DNA of 64,000 nucleotides from Strigamia acuminata (taxonomy: Eukaryota > Arthropoda > Chilopoda > Geophilomorpha > Linotaeniidae), in the NCBI GenBank assembly GCA_949358305.1, contig OX442314.1, forward strand, positions 41,670,581 through 41,734,580, written 5' to 3'. Positions 10,603 to 21,557 of this stretch are shown one piece after another (position 1 is the first letter of the stretch; every line of letters begins with the position of its first letter). The notes under the pieces were generated by a model. The model was not told the DNA's origin. It worked only from the letters and a program-made list of their open reading frames with translations, and made no database searches. Made by a program: the position numbers and the translations under genes.

Positions 10603-11304
10603 TGTGGTGATCTCAAAATATTCACCAACTTAGAAGATTAAATTAATTATCTTCTAATTAATTTGACTGTGGCACACGCCAAGTCAGATCATGTGACCGA
10701 GGGGAGAAATCCTCTCTAGGCACATATCACCCCAGGTTGTCCGGGGTGAAAACGGTTATTAGCCGTTATGGTGCAATATGGTGTAATAACCACTAGTTGC
10801 ACCCATTTGAGCTAAGTGCGCAGGTTTTCTGCGCAATATTGAAGCGTGCTGGGCTCGCGTCTTGGCTCAAATCGGGACTCTGAAAAATACAACAACAACC
10901 TCAACATCACTGCGATATTTGCTCCGACAATACGTATTGATAGAGGACCGTTGTAACTCAGTTTCATCTGCTATCTTTGTGTCATCCAAAGCACAAAGCC
11001 AGCAATTCAGCTTGAATTAGCCGTCGCTAATTCCAGCTATCGAGAAGAAGAAGTTTCCTGATCCAAGTGAACCATCGCCATCGTTGCCGCGCGAACGGCA
11101 ACCATCGCCATCGTACCTGGACCAGACGCCTACAGCCGTCAACCACCGCCGCCGAGCCGTCGCACGAGCCGTAGAAGAAACCCACGAGAACCATCGTCTT
11201 CGACCATCGTTCGTGAGTTTGCCGAGAACGAAGACATTTGCCTTCGATCAACAACATCTCGTTGTTTAAGCGCCATTTTTGACGCTTTGTAGCTTGCAAC
11301 AGTC
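10603..11304 (+). repeat. Element C 5' LTR, first part
   Basis: The LTR begins TGTGGTGATC and runs to AGTC (11301-11304), where B is inserted; it continues at 25493. It includes a dense array of inverted repeats at 10728-10871. Confidence 0.92.
10728..10871 (+). other. Hairpin cluster in element C LTR
   Basis: Consecutive inverted repeats: CACCCC (10728-10733)/GGGGTG (10743-10748); AACGG (10751)/CCGTT (10763); GGTGCAA (10770)/TTGCACC (10797); then an outer stem TTTGAGCTAAG (10806-10816)/CTTGGCTCAAA (10861-10871) enclosing TGCGCAG (10817)/CTGCGCA (10829) and a GCG/CGC pair, which looks like a three-way junction. The array recurs in the 3' LTR near 36319-36462 and, in reverse, in element F near 62995-63142. 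Confidence 0.7.
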
Positions 11305-13052
11305 TATGACGGTTTATAAGTGCTATTTATTAATAACACGGCCGAAATTTAAGTGTTTTTTGCGAAACCCGCATTTGTCAATGCTCCGAGTCGCCACTAG
11401 ATGGCGCGATTATAATTCAGCGGTAAATTCGAATTGCGAGTTAAGAAAACTGGTAAATAAATATAAGAATATATTTATTTGTATGAAACGACACTTTATT
11501 AGGATTAATATAAATATATATTAATAATTATTGTTCACACTAAGTGATGGGAATCTCTAGTTCAGCAGAAATGGAGATTTGATAATCCATCGATCAACCG
11601 ATCGATGTGATTGGTGGATCCATTTCCGGTCCTGGGTATCCAGTTCCGGTTGTGGTGTGAATTAGCATATTGCTCCTCCGTATCCACTTCCGGCGATACG
11701 GGATTGGAGGGATTCGTGGAACCCATGTTCCAATTGGTTGATTGGATTAATCTCTAATCCAGTCAGGTTATATAAACCCAAACAACCGGCCATCCGGCGG
11801 CTCTGTTTGATTATTTCTGTTTGGTATTATTACTTAAGAAATATGATTCGTTGTCCATTAAAAAACCTTTTGGTTCTTTGTTGATTTATTCACAAAGAAC
11901 CGCGGCATGATTCTACCGAATCATGCAACCACCGGCAATTGAAGCCGACGTATTGGATTGTTATGTTGCATACATGTTTCAAGTTACGGTCTCGCCGAGG
12001 AGAACCTGCCTTCTGTGCAATTCAGTATCCTCCGGGCAGGATTAAGTGGTCATTTTCGGTATGAACGCATCTCGTAACCGCAAGTAAGCACCGGAACGGT
12101 TGAGAGTTGGTTCCTTCACCTGTTGGTGCAAAAGCAGTCTGTTTTACAGTAACCACGAGTAGCACCAAGTGTTTGGCAAGCTGATTCTCATAGTATTTGG
12201 TGCCAAAGCAGTCGTTTTGTTATTAGTACCGCGAAGGGCTAAACTGCTGTGCGGAGCCGCGAGCTATCGACTCCTGTGTACGTGATACCGTCAATCGCTA
12301 GACGAACGACCGTGTTGCGGCGCAGGGGACGCTTGATACCGTTCTGCATGGCAAGGCGTTTTCTATCGATGGCAATTGTGTGTTGCGACGGGAAGTCTAA
12401 CATTTATCCTTTACGTTGATAACAGAACAATATTAACTTGGCCACAAGTTAATTAATCAAAGTCAGGAAGACTTAAAAAACAAGAATACATTGAACTCAA
12501 TGTGACAAATAAGTTGACGACAACTTATCGATGAAATATCCAGTAGAAAAAACTCACAACACTTATGAATTAAATATAATTCATAATTGGAATATTGATA
12601 AGTAAATGAATACATTTACTTACACCAATATCCTCCCAAAGTTGTGGCGGTGCAGACAAAGTCAACCGCAATGCTCAGATCATTCGATTTATCGACGTGC
12701 GATAATATTACACAGCGAACCAAGGAACCAGCGAAGCCGTATCGGACTCCAGGACACAGCCATCCGGCTTAGATGACATCTATAATCAGGTCGAGCGATG
12801 GGGAAACCGCTCCCATCTCCCAGACCCGTAATGATATTATTTTAGGGCCAGTTGGCCAATTCTTTGTATAGTTTAATAGTTGATTTAACTTGCCAAATGT
12901 CGGCATTAGTCCTATGTATAATTTAGCTCATTTCATATTGTTTGCCAACAATAAACTGTCTTGTATTTATCTCGTATTGTATTCACTGTTTATTTATTGC
13001 GATCTCTTCCCGGTACCATTGTTAAATGGGAGTTGTGGTCGTCACCGTCACA
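11305..13052 (+). repeat. Element B 5' LTR
   Basis: It begins TATGACGG and ends CCGTCACA; the termini form an inverted repeat with one mismatch. It includes three TTCCGG boxes (11624, 11644, 11688), a CATCGAT/ATCGATG hairpin near 11587-11606, a TATA box (11770-11777) and two copies of a TTGGTGC..AAAGCAGTC motif (12123 and 12197). It matches 23741-25488 throughout as read by eye. Confidence 0.95.
11770..11777 (+). promoter_or_regulatory. TATA box, element B 5' LTR
   Basis: TATATAAA lies downstream of CCAAT-like and TTCCGG boxes and is repeated at 24205-24212 in the 3' LTR. This is the likely Pol II promoter of B. Confidence 0.7.
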
Positions 13053-14117
13053 CGTGGAGGTCCCACCGAGATTAGGTTGCAATTAAATTCGATTGAATTG
13101 CAACAGTGAATATTGGAGATAAATATTTAACTAAAAGATTTAAGTTAAAAATAGACAGATTAAATTTTCAGTTTATATTTCCATGTGAAGAAGTTAAACT
13201 GATGAAATAGAAATACGTAGTAGATTTTCCTTCATTATTTTCGTTTGAAGATTTTAGGGATTTCAAAGACTACCACCTAATCTCACACGTGGAGGTCCCA
13301 CCGAGATTAGGTTGCAATTAATTCGATTGAATCGTAAAAGTGAATTTTTTTGAGATAAATAAGGCTAAAAAATTTGTAAATAAATTTTACAAATTACAGT
13401 TTTAGAAAGTACATTCTGTTTTCTCGAAGAAAATGAATAATACAATTCTGGACGAAGGAATTGCAACCAGGAATTCTAAATCTATCACACGATGGTTGAG
13501 ATAGATTTAATCGAAGTATTTAAAAACTAAAAGCTTCGGAGAATTAGATGGATATAAAACACAGAATAGTTATATTTTGATATTTACTTTATTTTTCCGT
13601 GAAAAAGTAAAAGTAAGACAAGTTTAAACATGTTTAACGAATCGCAAGACAAAGAAAACTTGCAGAATATGGAACTTCAAAGTAAAATCCAGTATTAAGG
13701 AGAAGATATAATAATTGGAAACAATTGACAAAGGTTGAAAGTGAATTTATTTTATTTTTATGAAATATATAATTTTGGGAATATTTACAAATAATCTCTC
13801 GAAGGAATTTTATTTTATCGGTAAAAGACTAAAAGTCGAAAAGAACGGACTTAGTAGAGAACTGATGACAAAAATGATACGTTCGTTATACAATCAGTTG
13901 ATAACGAACCAGCCAATCAGGAACTAGGTGATCTAAGGATCCCCAGCCCCTTGCTATTAAAGGAGAGCCAGATCAGATTGAGATCATTCGCTTCCAGACC
14001 AGACCAGCAGACGTGTTTCAGTAACCATCCTGACTGCGCCATCCGATTCTAGTTACGATTCGAAGTTTTCCACCGCTAAAATAGTAAAAAAGACCGATTC
14101 AATTATATTTTTATAAA
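13053..14117 (+). other. Element B leader with duplicated primer-site region
   Basis: This is a 1.07-kb non-coding, AT-rich leader. The LTR end, primer site and the next ~60 nt (from 13048) are repeated at 13283, 235 nt downstream, including an exact 18-nt second primer site at 13290-13307. No ORF of note occurs before gag. The 3' end is rich in splice-like and AU-rich sequence. Confidence 0.75.
13055..13072 (+). promoter_or_regulatory. Primer binding site, tRNA-Gln (element B)
   Basis: The 18 nt TGGAGGTCCCACCGAGAT, two bases after the LTR, is complementary to the 3' end of an arthropod-type tRNA-Gln (acceptor GGTCCCA). The identification relies on recalled tRNA sequence. Confidence 0.8.
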
Positions 14118-16454
14118 ATGGATCCAAACAATCTTCCTAACGAAGAAAAAGTGGCTGAAGAAAAGGCCGTAGAAGAAATAGTTAGCTTGGATTCAAGTTA
14201 TGTAAAACTTTGTGACCAAACGGAAATGATTCCCGATGAACTCACACAGTTTTGTACACATTACGAACTAGATAGAACTCAGTTCAAAACCATAATCGAA
14301 GCTTCTGAATTTGTGACGAAGCAGGCGTTACGTAACATACGTATTAATCCAACCCCGGAAAAACGAGCAGAACTTTCGAAGGAGAGCTCGGCGCACCATA
14401 ATTTTGGAAAGGACCCAACCCCTTCACCAAAAGATCTGCCTGAAGAAAACAGATCACGACCTAAAACTCCACAACGTAAGTTGGGAGATCAAGCAAGAAT
14501 TAAAACTCCGTCGGTTCGTAACCAAGATATTCGAGAGTTATTTCGAACATCAAGCAAGGAATCGCTTGATCAGTCCAGTTTAGGAAATAGAACTCCTCAC
14601 TCCAGCAACGCCAGTTGCCACAATACCCCAAGTATTTCGGAGGTAGGAGGATCCAATTTTTCAACTTTTCAACCTGAAAATGCCAAAAAGCAGCCCAATC
14701 CACATATTTATACGGAGAATGGGACGAGACATTTTGTCAAACAAACCCCTAGAGGGCGAGGCAATAAATCCGCCATTCGACGGAAATTATCTCCACTACC
14801 ATCTTCAGTCTTACCTCAAACTCGACAAGAACAATTGAGATTAGACGAAGTGGAAAAGGAACGAATTAGGCTGGAAGCAATTAATCAAAAACAGATTAAC
14901 GACGAAAAGATTCGCCAAGATAAACTTGAAGGAGAAGTTGTCAATCAAAACGAAGTTCGTAAGTCGATAGACAAAAACGATAAAATTCTAATTAATCAAT
15001 TACGGGCTCAATGGCGACAGGAACACGATGAAAAGTTCCAAAAGCAACAAGATCAATACAATAAGAAGTGGGCGGAAGTGAACAGAATTGAAGACAATCA
15101 ACGCAAGCGGGAGAAAACCTTACAGGAAAGCATCCGGCTAAATCTCGCGGCGTCCACTCGGGCTAGCCATGGTGGTGAACCCCGAGACCAGACAAATCCG
15201 TCACGTGCATCTACCGATGACATTCCAAGTTCACATTCCTCGGCAGAAAGTTCTACAGGAACTAGACTTCCCTCTGACGGAACTAATATTTCATTTGACT
15301 ATATTTTGAAAATGCAACAAAATATGGCCGCCCAATTCCAAAAACAATTGGATAGTCGAATAGATACATTCGTTCAAACTCAACAAACAACTGGGCCGCA
15401 ACGATCTAATAATCCAGGACCCAGTAAAGTCTTTTTCAAAGGACAAGACCTTCCAGTTTTCGATGGAAAACAGGAGGATATAGATAAATTTTTATCAGTA
15501 GCTAAAACTGTAGCTATTTCAAAGGGATTAACTCTGGACGAAATGGTTAATCAAGGTATACCCACCTATTTGTCCGGACTAGCCCAACAATGGTATGACG
15601 AGAATAAAACCAAGTTTACCAACTGGGAAACCTTCGTAGAATTATTTCGTGAAGAATTCGACATGATTCCAACTACTCGACTCCGAAATTTACGAAAAGT
15701 AATCCAAGGAGACGATGAACCTTTATATGAATTTCTAGTCAGATTCACTAAAGCCCAAGGATCGTACTCCGAAAGAGGAAATGTTGCCACACTTTTCGAC
15801 AACTTGAATTGGACAAGTTACAATAGATTAATCGATCGAAATCTATACAGGAGCGATTCAGTGGATAAAATCTTTCAATTCGTACGAACGAATAGAGCAC
15901 TCTTTGAACCCCAAAGAATTCGTACAGAGAATTCCAAGGAAATTGATAAAGTGGTATCCAACAACCAGAAGTATTCTAAAGATACCAAAAATACGAGACC
16001 TTCGGCTCGATCCACTCAAATGATGGAAATAGAGCCGGAAGAAGAAATAATGGAAGTCAATGAGTTGACAGAGAATAATGTATCAATGGATAATTTATTA
16101 TGTGCCATGTCGGAAAATCAGACAGGGAAATGTTTTCATTGTAAACAACCAGGTCATTTCAAAAGAGAATGTCCTCTGCTTCCAAAGCGAAAATTTAGCA
16201 ATAATTTCCCTGGAAATAATAATTCCAATAACAATAGCGCTAATCAGCAGCCGAACGAATTTAAGCGACCACGCCAAAATTGGGTAACTGCCGAAGCTAT
16301 TGATCAAAAAATGGAAGAGTTAAAAACTGATATGAATAACAGTATGCAAACAACGATAAGTAAGACAGTGTCGGATTTATTTAGTAAATTCTTAGACCCG
16401 AAGAACGCTACTACGGCACCAATTACTGAAACCCCACCGGTTCCAAAAAACTAG
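14118..16454 (+). CDS. gag: Element B gag
   Basis: A 778-residue Gag begins at the ATG at 14118. The N-terminal half is polar, with a charged coiled coil (about residues 230-340, rich in Glu, Arg, Gln and Lys). A retrotransposon-gag capsid region spans about residues 430-600 (GLAQQWYDENKTKF...WETFVELFREEF pattern), followed by one CCHC knuckle, CFHCKQPGHFKREC, near residue 674. An Asn-rich linker follows. The frame stops at TAG 16452-16454, directly after the heptamer A AAA AAC at 16445-16451. Gag forms the particle and binds element RNA. It is a close relative of element D gag (same knuckle and RQNWVT/KQNWVT motif after it). Confidence 0.93.
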   Translation: MDPNNLPNEEKVAEEKAVEEIVSLDSSYVKLCDQTEMIPDELTQFCTHYELDRTQFKTIIEASEFVTKQALRNIRINPTPEKRAELSKESSAHHNFGKDPTPSPKDLPEENRSRPKTPQRKLGDQARIKTPSVRNQDIRELFRTSSKESLDQSSLGNRTPHSSNASCHNTPSISEVGGSNFSTFQPENAKKQPNPHIYTENGTRHFVKQTPRGRGNKSAIRRKLSPLPSSVLPQTRQEQLRLDEVEKERIRLEAINQKQINDEKIRQDKLEGEVVNQNEVRKSIDKNDKILINQLRAQWRQEHDEKFQKQQDQYNKKWAEVNRIEDNQRKREKTLQESIRLNLAASTRASHGGEPRDQTNPSRASTDDIPSSHSSAESSTGTRLPSDGTNISFDYILKMQQNMAAQFQKQLDSRIDTFVQTQQTTGPQRSNNPGPSKVFFKGQDLPVFDGKQEDIDKFLSVAKTVAISKGLTLDEMVNQGIPTYLSGLAQQWYDENKTKFTNWETFVELFREEFDMIPTTRLRNLRKVIQGDDEPLYEFLVRFTKAQGSYSERGNVATLFDNLNWTSYNRLIDRNLYRSDSVDKIFQFVRTNRALFEPQRIRTENSKEIDKVVSNNQKYSKDTKNTRPSARSTQMMEIEPEEEIMEVNELTENNVSMDNLLCAMSENQTGKCFHCKQPGHFKRECPLLPKRKFSNNFPGNNNSNNNSANQQPNEFKRPRQNWVTAEAIDQKMEELKTDMNNSMQTTISKTVSDLFSKFLDPKNATTAPITETPPVPKN

Positions 16455-16476
16455 TGGCGGGGGTCCTCGAGCCCCC
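16445..16476 (+). promoter_or_regulatory. -1 ribosomal frameshift cassette, element B
   Basis: The slippery heptamer AAAAAAC (16445-16451) is in phase and immediately followed by the gag stop. After a 7-nt spacer comes a stem GGGGG (16459-16463)/CCCCC (16472-16476) plus a closing T-G pair and a 6-nt loop. Pol is open in the -1 frame from 16451. Confidence 0.88.
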
Positions 16477-19400
16477 TATTAATAATTCCGAAGGAATTTT
16501 ACCACCAGACTTGGAACAAGCACTTTCCGAAACTTTGGATAATTTAACTATTCAAGATAAAGAAATTAAGCGTGCTCGTCCTAACCGGAAGACACGGAAA
16601 AGGAACTGGAATTACAAGTTTAAAATCGCGTCAAATACGCCCTTTTCGGCAGAGGAGACAGCAAACCCGTTCTTGAATTTTCACGACGACCTGTTTTCTC
16701 TAGATAAGGGGGACGAATCTTTAGCTAGATTGATACAAGATACATCCAATCTTAATATTCGTGATGAATCCACCAGTTCTAGTGGAGGAGTATTCGAGAA
16801 TTTACAATCAATGATTGATAATTTGAATCCCGACTCCAAATCCTCCAGATTTGCGAGATTAAAATCTTACATTAACGAGAATCAGTTAAAACGAAAAGAT
16901 GGCATCGAACGAATTAATAAATTGGGAAATCACATCGACGACCCCCGAATGAAAATTACAATAGGTGGACTCACCTACAATGCTTTGATGGACTCAGGAG
17001 CCACACAGTGTTTTATTGGGTTGCAATTACTAAGTAAAACTTGTGCATCTCCCGATTTCATACAAGATTGTCCAAAACACATGAGAGTTTGTGCAGTCGG
17101 AGTTACTCATATTCCACTAGGACAAATTACTTTGTGTGTACAATGGGCAGATGGAGCAGAATTCACACCAATAAATTTTATCATTTTGGATAATAATGTG
17201 TGTGGATTAATTATCGGACATAATTTTATGCGCCGAACCAAAATTAATTTAAATCCAGCACGAGCTGTATTTACTTGCGACAGCAAGTCCGACTGGACTG
17301 CACCCTACGAAACTGACGAGTTAAATTGTAATTTAGCTCGAGTACAAGTGTTGACTGACAACGCAACAGCCACACACACGCCAGATAATTGGGAAGAATT
17401 GCTGGTAAAGGATTGTGACTGTTCAGATGAGGAAAAAAGTAAATTACGCGAAGTAATTGCTAGTGTTAAGAACGTCTTTAGAGATAAAGTCGGATGTACT
17501 AACATAATAAAGCATAAGATCACCTTTAAAAAGGATGTAACGTGGAAAAAACAACCGTTTCGAATGTATAACCCTGCTAAAATAGCCATTATGACTAAAT
17601 TAGTAGAAGAATTAGAAGCGGATAATTTGATCGAAAGAGCTACTGGACCTTACATAAGTCATCCAGTGATCGTAGCCAAACCAAATGGTACTTATCGTTT
17701 ATGTATCGATTATCGGTGGTTGAATGCAATCACCGAAATTAACGCCATACAAATGCCAAGTATTGATTTGTTACTCCACAATACAAATCAGGCAAAATAT
17801 TTCACGTCTCTTGACCTTACCAAAGGTTATTATCAGGTCGAGATGGACGAGGAAGATAGACAGAAAACAGCCTTTTATACTCCGAAAGGCAATTACCAAT
17901 TTGTCCGCATGCCTTTTGGTCTTTGCAATGCGCCGTGTACATTTCAGTTCTTAATGGAACGAGTGATGGGCGAAGCATTATACAAACACGCGTTAGTCTA
18001 TTTGGACGACGTGATAATCTTCTCCACCACTTGGGAGAAACATCTTGAACATATCAAAGATGTGTTGGAAAGACTAGATAAAGCCAACTTATCAGTAAAT
18101 AAGGAAAAATCAAAATTTGGAAAAACTACACTCAAATTTTTGGGTCATTTGATAACTCCAACCGGATTAGCACCTGACCCAGACAAGATAGTATCCGTTA
18201 GGAAATATCCAACTCCTAAGAATTCCAAGGATATCCAACGATTTCATGGCTTGTCAAATTTCTTCCGGAAATTTATTCCCGAACATGCAAAAATTGCTAG
18301 GCCTCTAACTAGCATGATGCATGATAAAGCAGTGTTCGAATGGGGAGAAGAACAAGAGAAAGCTTTTGAAACAATAAAAAATATTTTATGTGACGAAACA
18401 CAGGTTTTGTTAATGCCAGATATGATGAAACCATTCGTAATCTTGACAGACGCATCGCATGATGGACTTGGTAGTGTGTTATGCCAAGATGTAGAATTCT
18501 TCGATGAAGGAAAAAGAGAAATGATCATGACTCCTAGACCCGTAGCTTATGCTAGTCGAGTCTTACGAGGGGCAGAAGTACGCTACTCAACACCCGAACT
18601 CGAGTGTTTAGCAGTAGTATGGGCAGTCGACAAATTCCGACCGTATATCGAATATACGACTTTTACTTTGGAATCAGACGCCGAAGCATTAAAATGGCTG
18701 ATGGGAACACCAGAACCATCGGGACGATTTGGTCGTTGGGCAATTAAACTCCAATGTGGCGCCTTTAAGATTAAATATCGACGAGGTACCCAGAACCAAG
18801 TTGCCGACGCCTTCTCGAGAGCGCCTTTGGAGATCGAAGACATTCCAGAGAATGATTATTGTGAGCCAATCGAGATTACTCAATTCTGGCCGGAATGGGA
18901 CGGAAATCGAGAAATTATTCGAAGGAATAATAGAGAAGATTGCCAATTTCTCACGAATGTGCAGCTTCATTTCGATTATTCCAAATTATTATACAATACT
19001 TTGGAAAAGGGGGAGAAGATGGATGAAGCTACAGAAGAAACACTATTTAGTGCTTTAACTGAAGTTTTAAAGGAAGTTCCACCGACTCGAGAAGAAATTA
19101 TAAAAGCTCAACTAGCCGACAAAGAGTGTAGAATAATAATCGATCATCTGAAACGAGATGAAATCGAACAAAGAAAGTTTAAGAAAACTAAAGAATGGAT
19201 GAAAGCAGTCCAAGGTTACCAATTAGATTTTCAAGAAGAAAATGGTAATGAAATGCTGATTTATTTCAAACCAACGTTTGAAGAGGAATTGAATGACTCT
19301 GGAAACGGATTTAAAGCTGTCATTCCACCGTCATTAGTACGAAGAGTACTGTTTGCCTGTCACGGACATCCATTAAGTGGACATGCAGGGATGAGTAAGA

Positions 19401-20746
19401 CGCTCGAACGAGCAAAACTTATATATTACTGGCCGAAGATGAATAAAGATACTCGCAATTACGTCCGAAGTTGTATTCATTGCCAGCAATACAAGCCCTG
19501 TCAACATAAAAAACATAGAGCGAGTTACACTCCTCATAACATGTCTTACCCGTGGGAAGTAATCTGCATTGATTTAATGGGTCCCAAACCGACAGGAAGA
19601 AGCCAATACAGATTTGTATTAGTAATTATAGATCAATGTACTAAATGGGTAGAATTATTCCCTTTAAGTAAGGCATCTAGTGAATCTATTGTGAATAGGT
19701 TAGGAGAAGTGATTCATAGATGGGGATACCCAAAGAAAATTGTTAGTGATAACGGGAGCCAATTCATATCCACGATTTATGAAGAGTTTTGTAAAAAACA
19801 CAACATCAGAATGGCTCATGTGAGTCCATATCACGCTCAGGCCAATCCTACGGAAAGGGCCAATAGAGACATCAAAATAATGCTGGCTCTTTATTCAGAC
19901 ATTCACTCCCATTGGCCGAGATTCTTAAACGAATTTGCATTTGCCTCGAGAACGGCTAAATCAGAAGCTACAGGCGCAACGCCATTCTTATTGAACACAG
20001 GAAGAAATGTACCTCTTCCCTTTGATCCTCGGATCATTCAACATGCAAATACATTTGACAAGAATAACCCGGAAGAATACGTATATAATTTACTTGGAAT
20101 TTTACGTCGAGCACATCAAGAGATGCATTTGCGTATTCAAGCAAATTATGAGAGACACGACAAGATTCACAGAAATAAATTTCACATTTGTGAATATACT
20201 GTCGGTGATTTGGTATGGAAAGCCACTCACATCCTTTCAAATAAAGAGAAAGGAATTACTAAAGGTTTCGCCGAGAAACGAGATGGACCGTGGGAAATTA
20301 CGGAAGTTTTACCTGGAGGTGCTTATAAGTTGAGAAAATTAGTTGATGGATCAATAGAACCATCCATAAATACTGATGATCTCTCACCTTATATCCCATC
20401 TTACCCGATTGAGACTTGGACACTCGACCAAAAGAGTGGAAGAGTAGAGAATCACCCAAACCCTGATTGGATGAACGAAAGTTCAACCGTAGATAATTCA
20501 AGTGAATTAAATAATCAAGAATTAGGAAATAATTCTGCTAATATGGAATTAGATCCCGAAGAAGTTAAAACACCCGCTTCAAAAGAAAGCGACATCGTAG
20601 TTAATAATCCAAAACATGATTATAACCTTAGGAAAAGGAAAAGAAGTTGTGAACTTTCACAACTGCAACCTCGTACGAAGCGAATTTCTACGACAGATCA
20701 AGAATGCACAACAGATTTTATACATCTGATTCAAGATCGCCGCTAG
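16451..20746 (+). CDS. pol: Element B pol: protease, RT, RNase H, integrase
   Basis: About 1431 residues are read by -1 frameshift from gag. The aspartic protease DSG lies near residue 180 (MDSGATQCF). In the RT, YLDD starts at about residue 517 (tat at 17999) and SLDLTKGYYQV lies upstream. The RNase H has LTDASHDGLG and ESDAEALKWL. The integrase has an HHCC site (HGHPLSGHAG ... CIHCQQ), then DDE residues in CIDLMGPK, SDNGSQF and PTERAN. A GPW motif (KRDGPWEI) replaces GPY. The basic, Ser-rich tail ends near FIHLIQDRR. Every catalytic motif is intact, so B should be autonomous. Element D pol is the nearest relative in the window. Confidence 0.95.
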   Translation, partial: LVAGVLEPPINNSEGILPPDLEQALSETLDNLTIQDKEIKRARPNRKTRKRNWNYKFKIASNTPFSAEETANPFLNFHDDLFSLDKGDESLARLIQDTSNLNIRDESTSSSGGVFENLQSMIDNLNPDSKSSRFARLKSYINENQLKRKDGIERINKLGNHIDDPRMKITIGGLTYNALMDSGATQCFIGLQLLSKTCASPDFIQDCPKHMRVCAVGVTHIPLGQITLCVQWADGAEFTPINFIILDNNVCGLIIGHNFMRRTKINLNPARAVFTCDSKSDWTAPYETDELNCNLARVQVLTDNATATHTPDNWEELLVKDCDCSDEEKSKLREVIASVKNVFRDKVGCTNIIKHKITFKKDVTWKKQPFRMYNPAKIAIMTKLVEELEADNLIERATGPYISHPVIVAKPNGTYRLCIDYRWLNAITEINAIQMPSIDLLLHNTNQAKYFTSLDLTKGYYQVEMDEEDRQKTAFYTPKGNYQFVRMPFGLCNAPCTFQFLMERVMGEALYKHALVYLDDVIIFSTTWEKHLEHIKDVLERLDKANLSVNKEKSKFGKTTLKFLGHLITPTGLAPDPDKIVSVRKYPTPKNSKDIQRFHGLSNFFRKFIPEHAKIARPLTSMMHDKAVFEWGEEQEKAFETIKNILCDETQVLLMPDMMKPFVILTDASHDGLGSVLCQDVEFFDEGKREMIMTPRPVAYASRVLRGAEVRYSTPELECLAVVWAVDKFRPYIEYTTFTLESDAEALKWLMGTPEPSGRFGRWAIKLQCGAFKIKYRRGTQNQVADAFSRAPLEIEDIPENDYCEPIEITQFWPEWDGNREIIRRNNREDCQFLTNVQLHFDYSKLLYNTLEKGEKMDEATEETLFSALTEVLKEVPPTREEIIKAQLADKECRIIIDHLKRDEIEQRKFKKTKEWMKAVQGYQLDFQEENGNEMLIYFKPTFEEELNDSGNGFKAVIPPSLVRRVLFACHGHPLSGHAGMSKTLERAKLIYYWPKMNKDTRNYVRSCIHCQQYKPCQHKKHRASYTPHNMSYPWEVICIDLMGPKPTGRSQYRFVLVIIDQCTKWVELFPLSKASSESIVNRLGEVIHRWGYPKKIVSDNGSQFISTIYEEFCKKHNIRMAHVSPYHAQANPTERANRDIKIMLALYSDIHSHWPRFLNEFAFASRTAKSEATGATPFLLNTGRNVPLPFDPRIIQHANTFDKNNPEEYVYNLLGILRRAHQEMHLRIQANYERHDKIHRNKFHICEYTVGDLVWKATHILSNKEKGITKGFAEKRDGPWEITEVLPGGAYKLRKLVDGSIEPSINTDDLSPYIPSYPIETWTLDQKSGRVENHPNPDWMNESSTVDNSSELNNQELGNNSANMELDPEEVKTPASKESDIVVNNPKHDYNLRKRKRSCELSQLQPRTKRISTTDQECTTDFIHLIQDRR

Positions 20747-21557
20747 TGATAGCGTATTTTTTTAAATAAAAATTTAAAAAAGATAAAAAAATCGGGTCAC
20801 TTTTGACCCACAAATTAGTCATGGTTAAATCATAAACCTATAGGAGAATATGGTGAAAATACCCCGGGTAGAGAGTAGAGGATTTGTTCTCTCACAAGCT
20901 TCACACACATGTGCGAGTCAACTTTGACACCTGCGTCGATAGAAAAGTTCGTCGCGATTTCTTTCAAGAAAACCTCGAGATTCGTGGTAAGATCCATGTA
21001 TTACCAATAAACTCGGAACATTATATGTCGGGACTTAATGTTATAATCCTTTCATGATAGAAAAGGACGAGAGAAAACTTCGGTGATTAATTTCGTCTGA
21101 AAAAGACGAACACGTGACCTCGGCGTGAAGAAGAAAATTTCTCCTTCGAGAAAATTCGAAATATCATCACGCCAGTTCAACGTTTACTAGAGTGTTACGT
21201 GTAAGTAATGATAAATTTAATATATCAAGAGATATTCACGGCTATTTTATATATAAAATTAGGATTTCTACGTTGGCGGAGAACACCTTCGCTAAAAACA
21301 ACGAGTTTTGTCAATTAGAAAATCGGCACCACATCATTTTGAATACTTAAGTGGATTCCGGAGATTCCTAGTGTAAGTATTCTAAAGATAATTCTATCGA
21401 ATATTACGAATAGTAAAAAAGCCGCACGTAAAATCCCGATATAAAAATATATCGAAACCATCGATAAAGTTGATAAATTTTCACGATAGATGGCGGTATA
21501 AATTTTGTTAAATAAATCGTATTGATAAGATTCTCTATATTATTTTCTCTAGAAAAA
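20747..21557 (+). other. Element B pol-ORF3 spacer
   Basis: This is AT-rich non-coding DNA. It holds a perfect hairpin GGGTCA (20794-20799)/TGACCC (20804-20809) with loop CTTT soon after pol. At its end is a pyrimidine tract with AG at 21551-21552, five bases before the ORF3 ATG: a likely 3' splice site for a subgenomic RNA. Confidence 0.6.

Noticed and set aside
11084-11269. 61-codon ORF inside the C LTR (also at 36675)
   Set aside because: Lies in LTR sequence and is not open in the diverged copy F; no motif.
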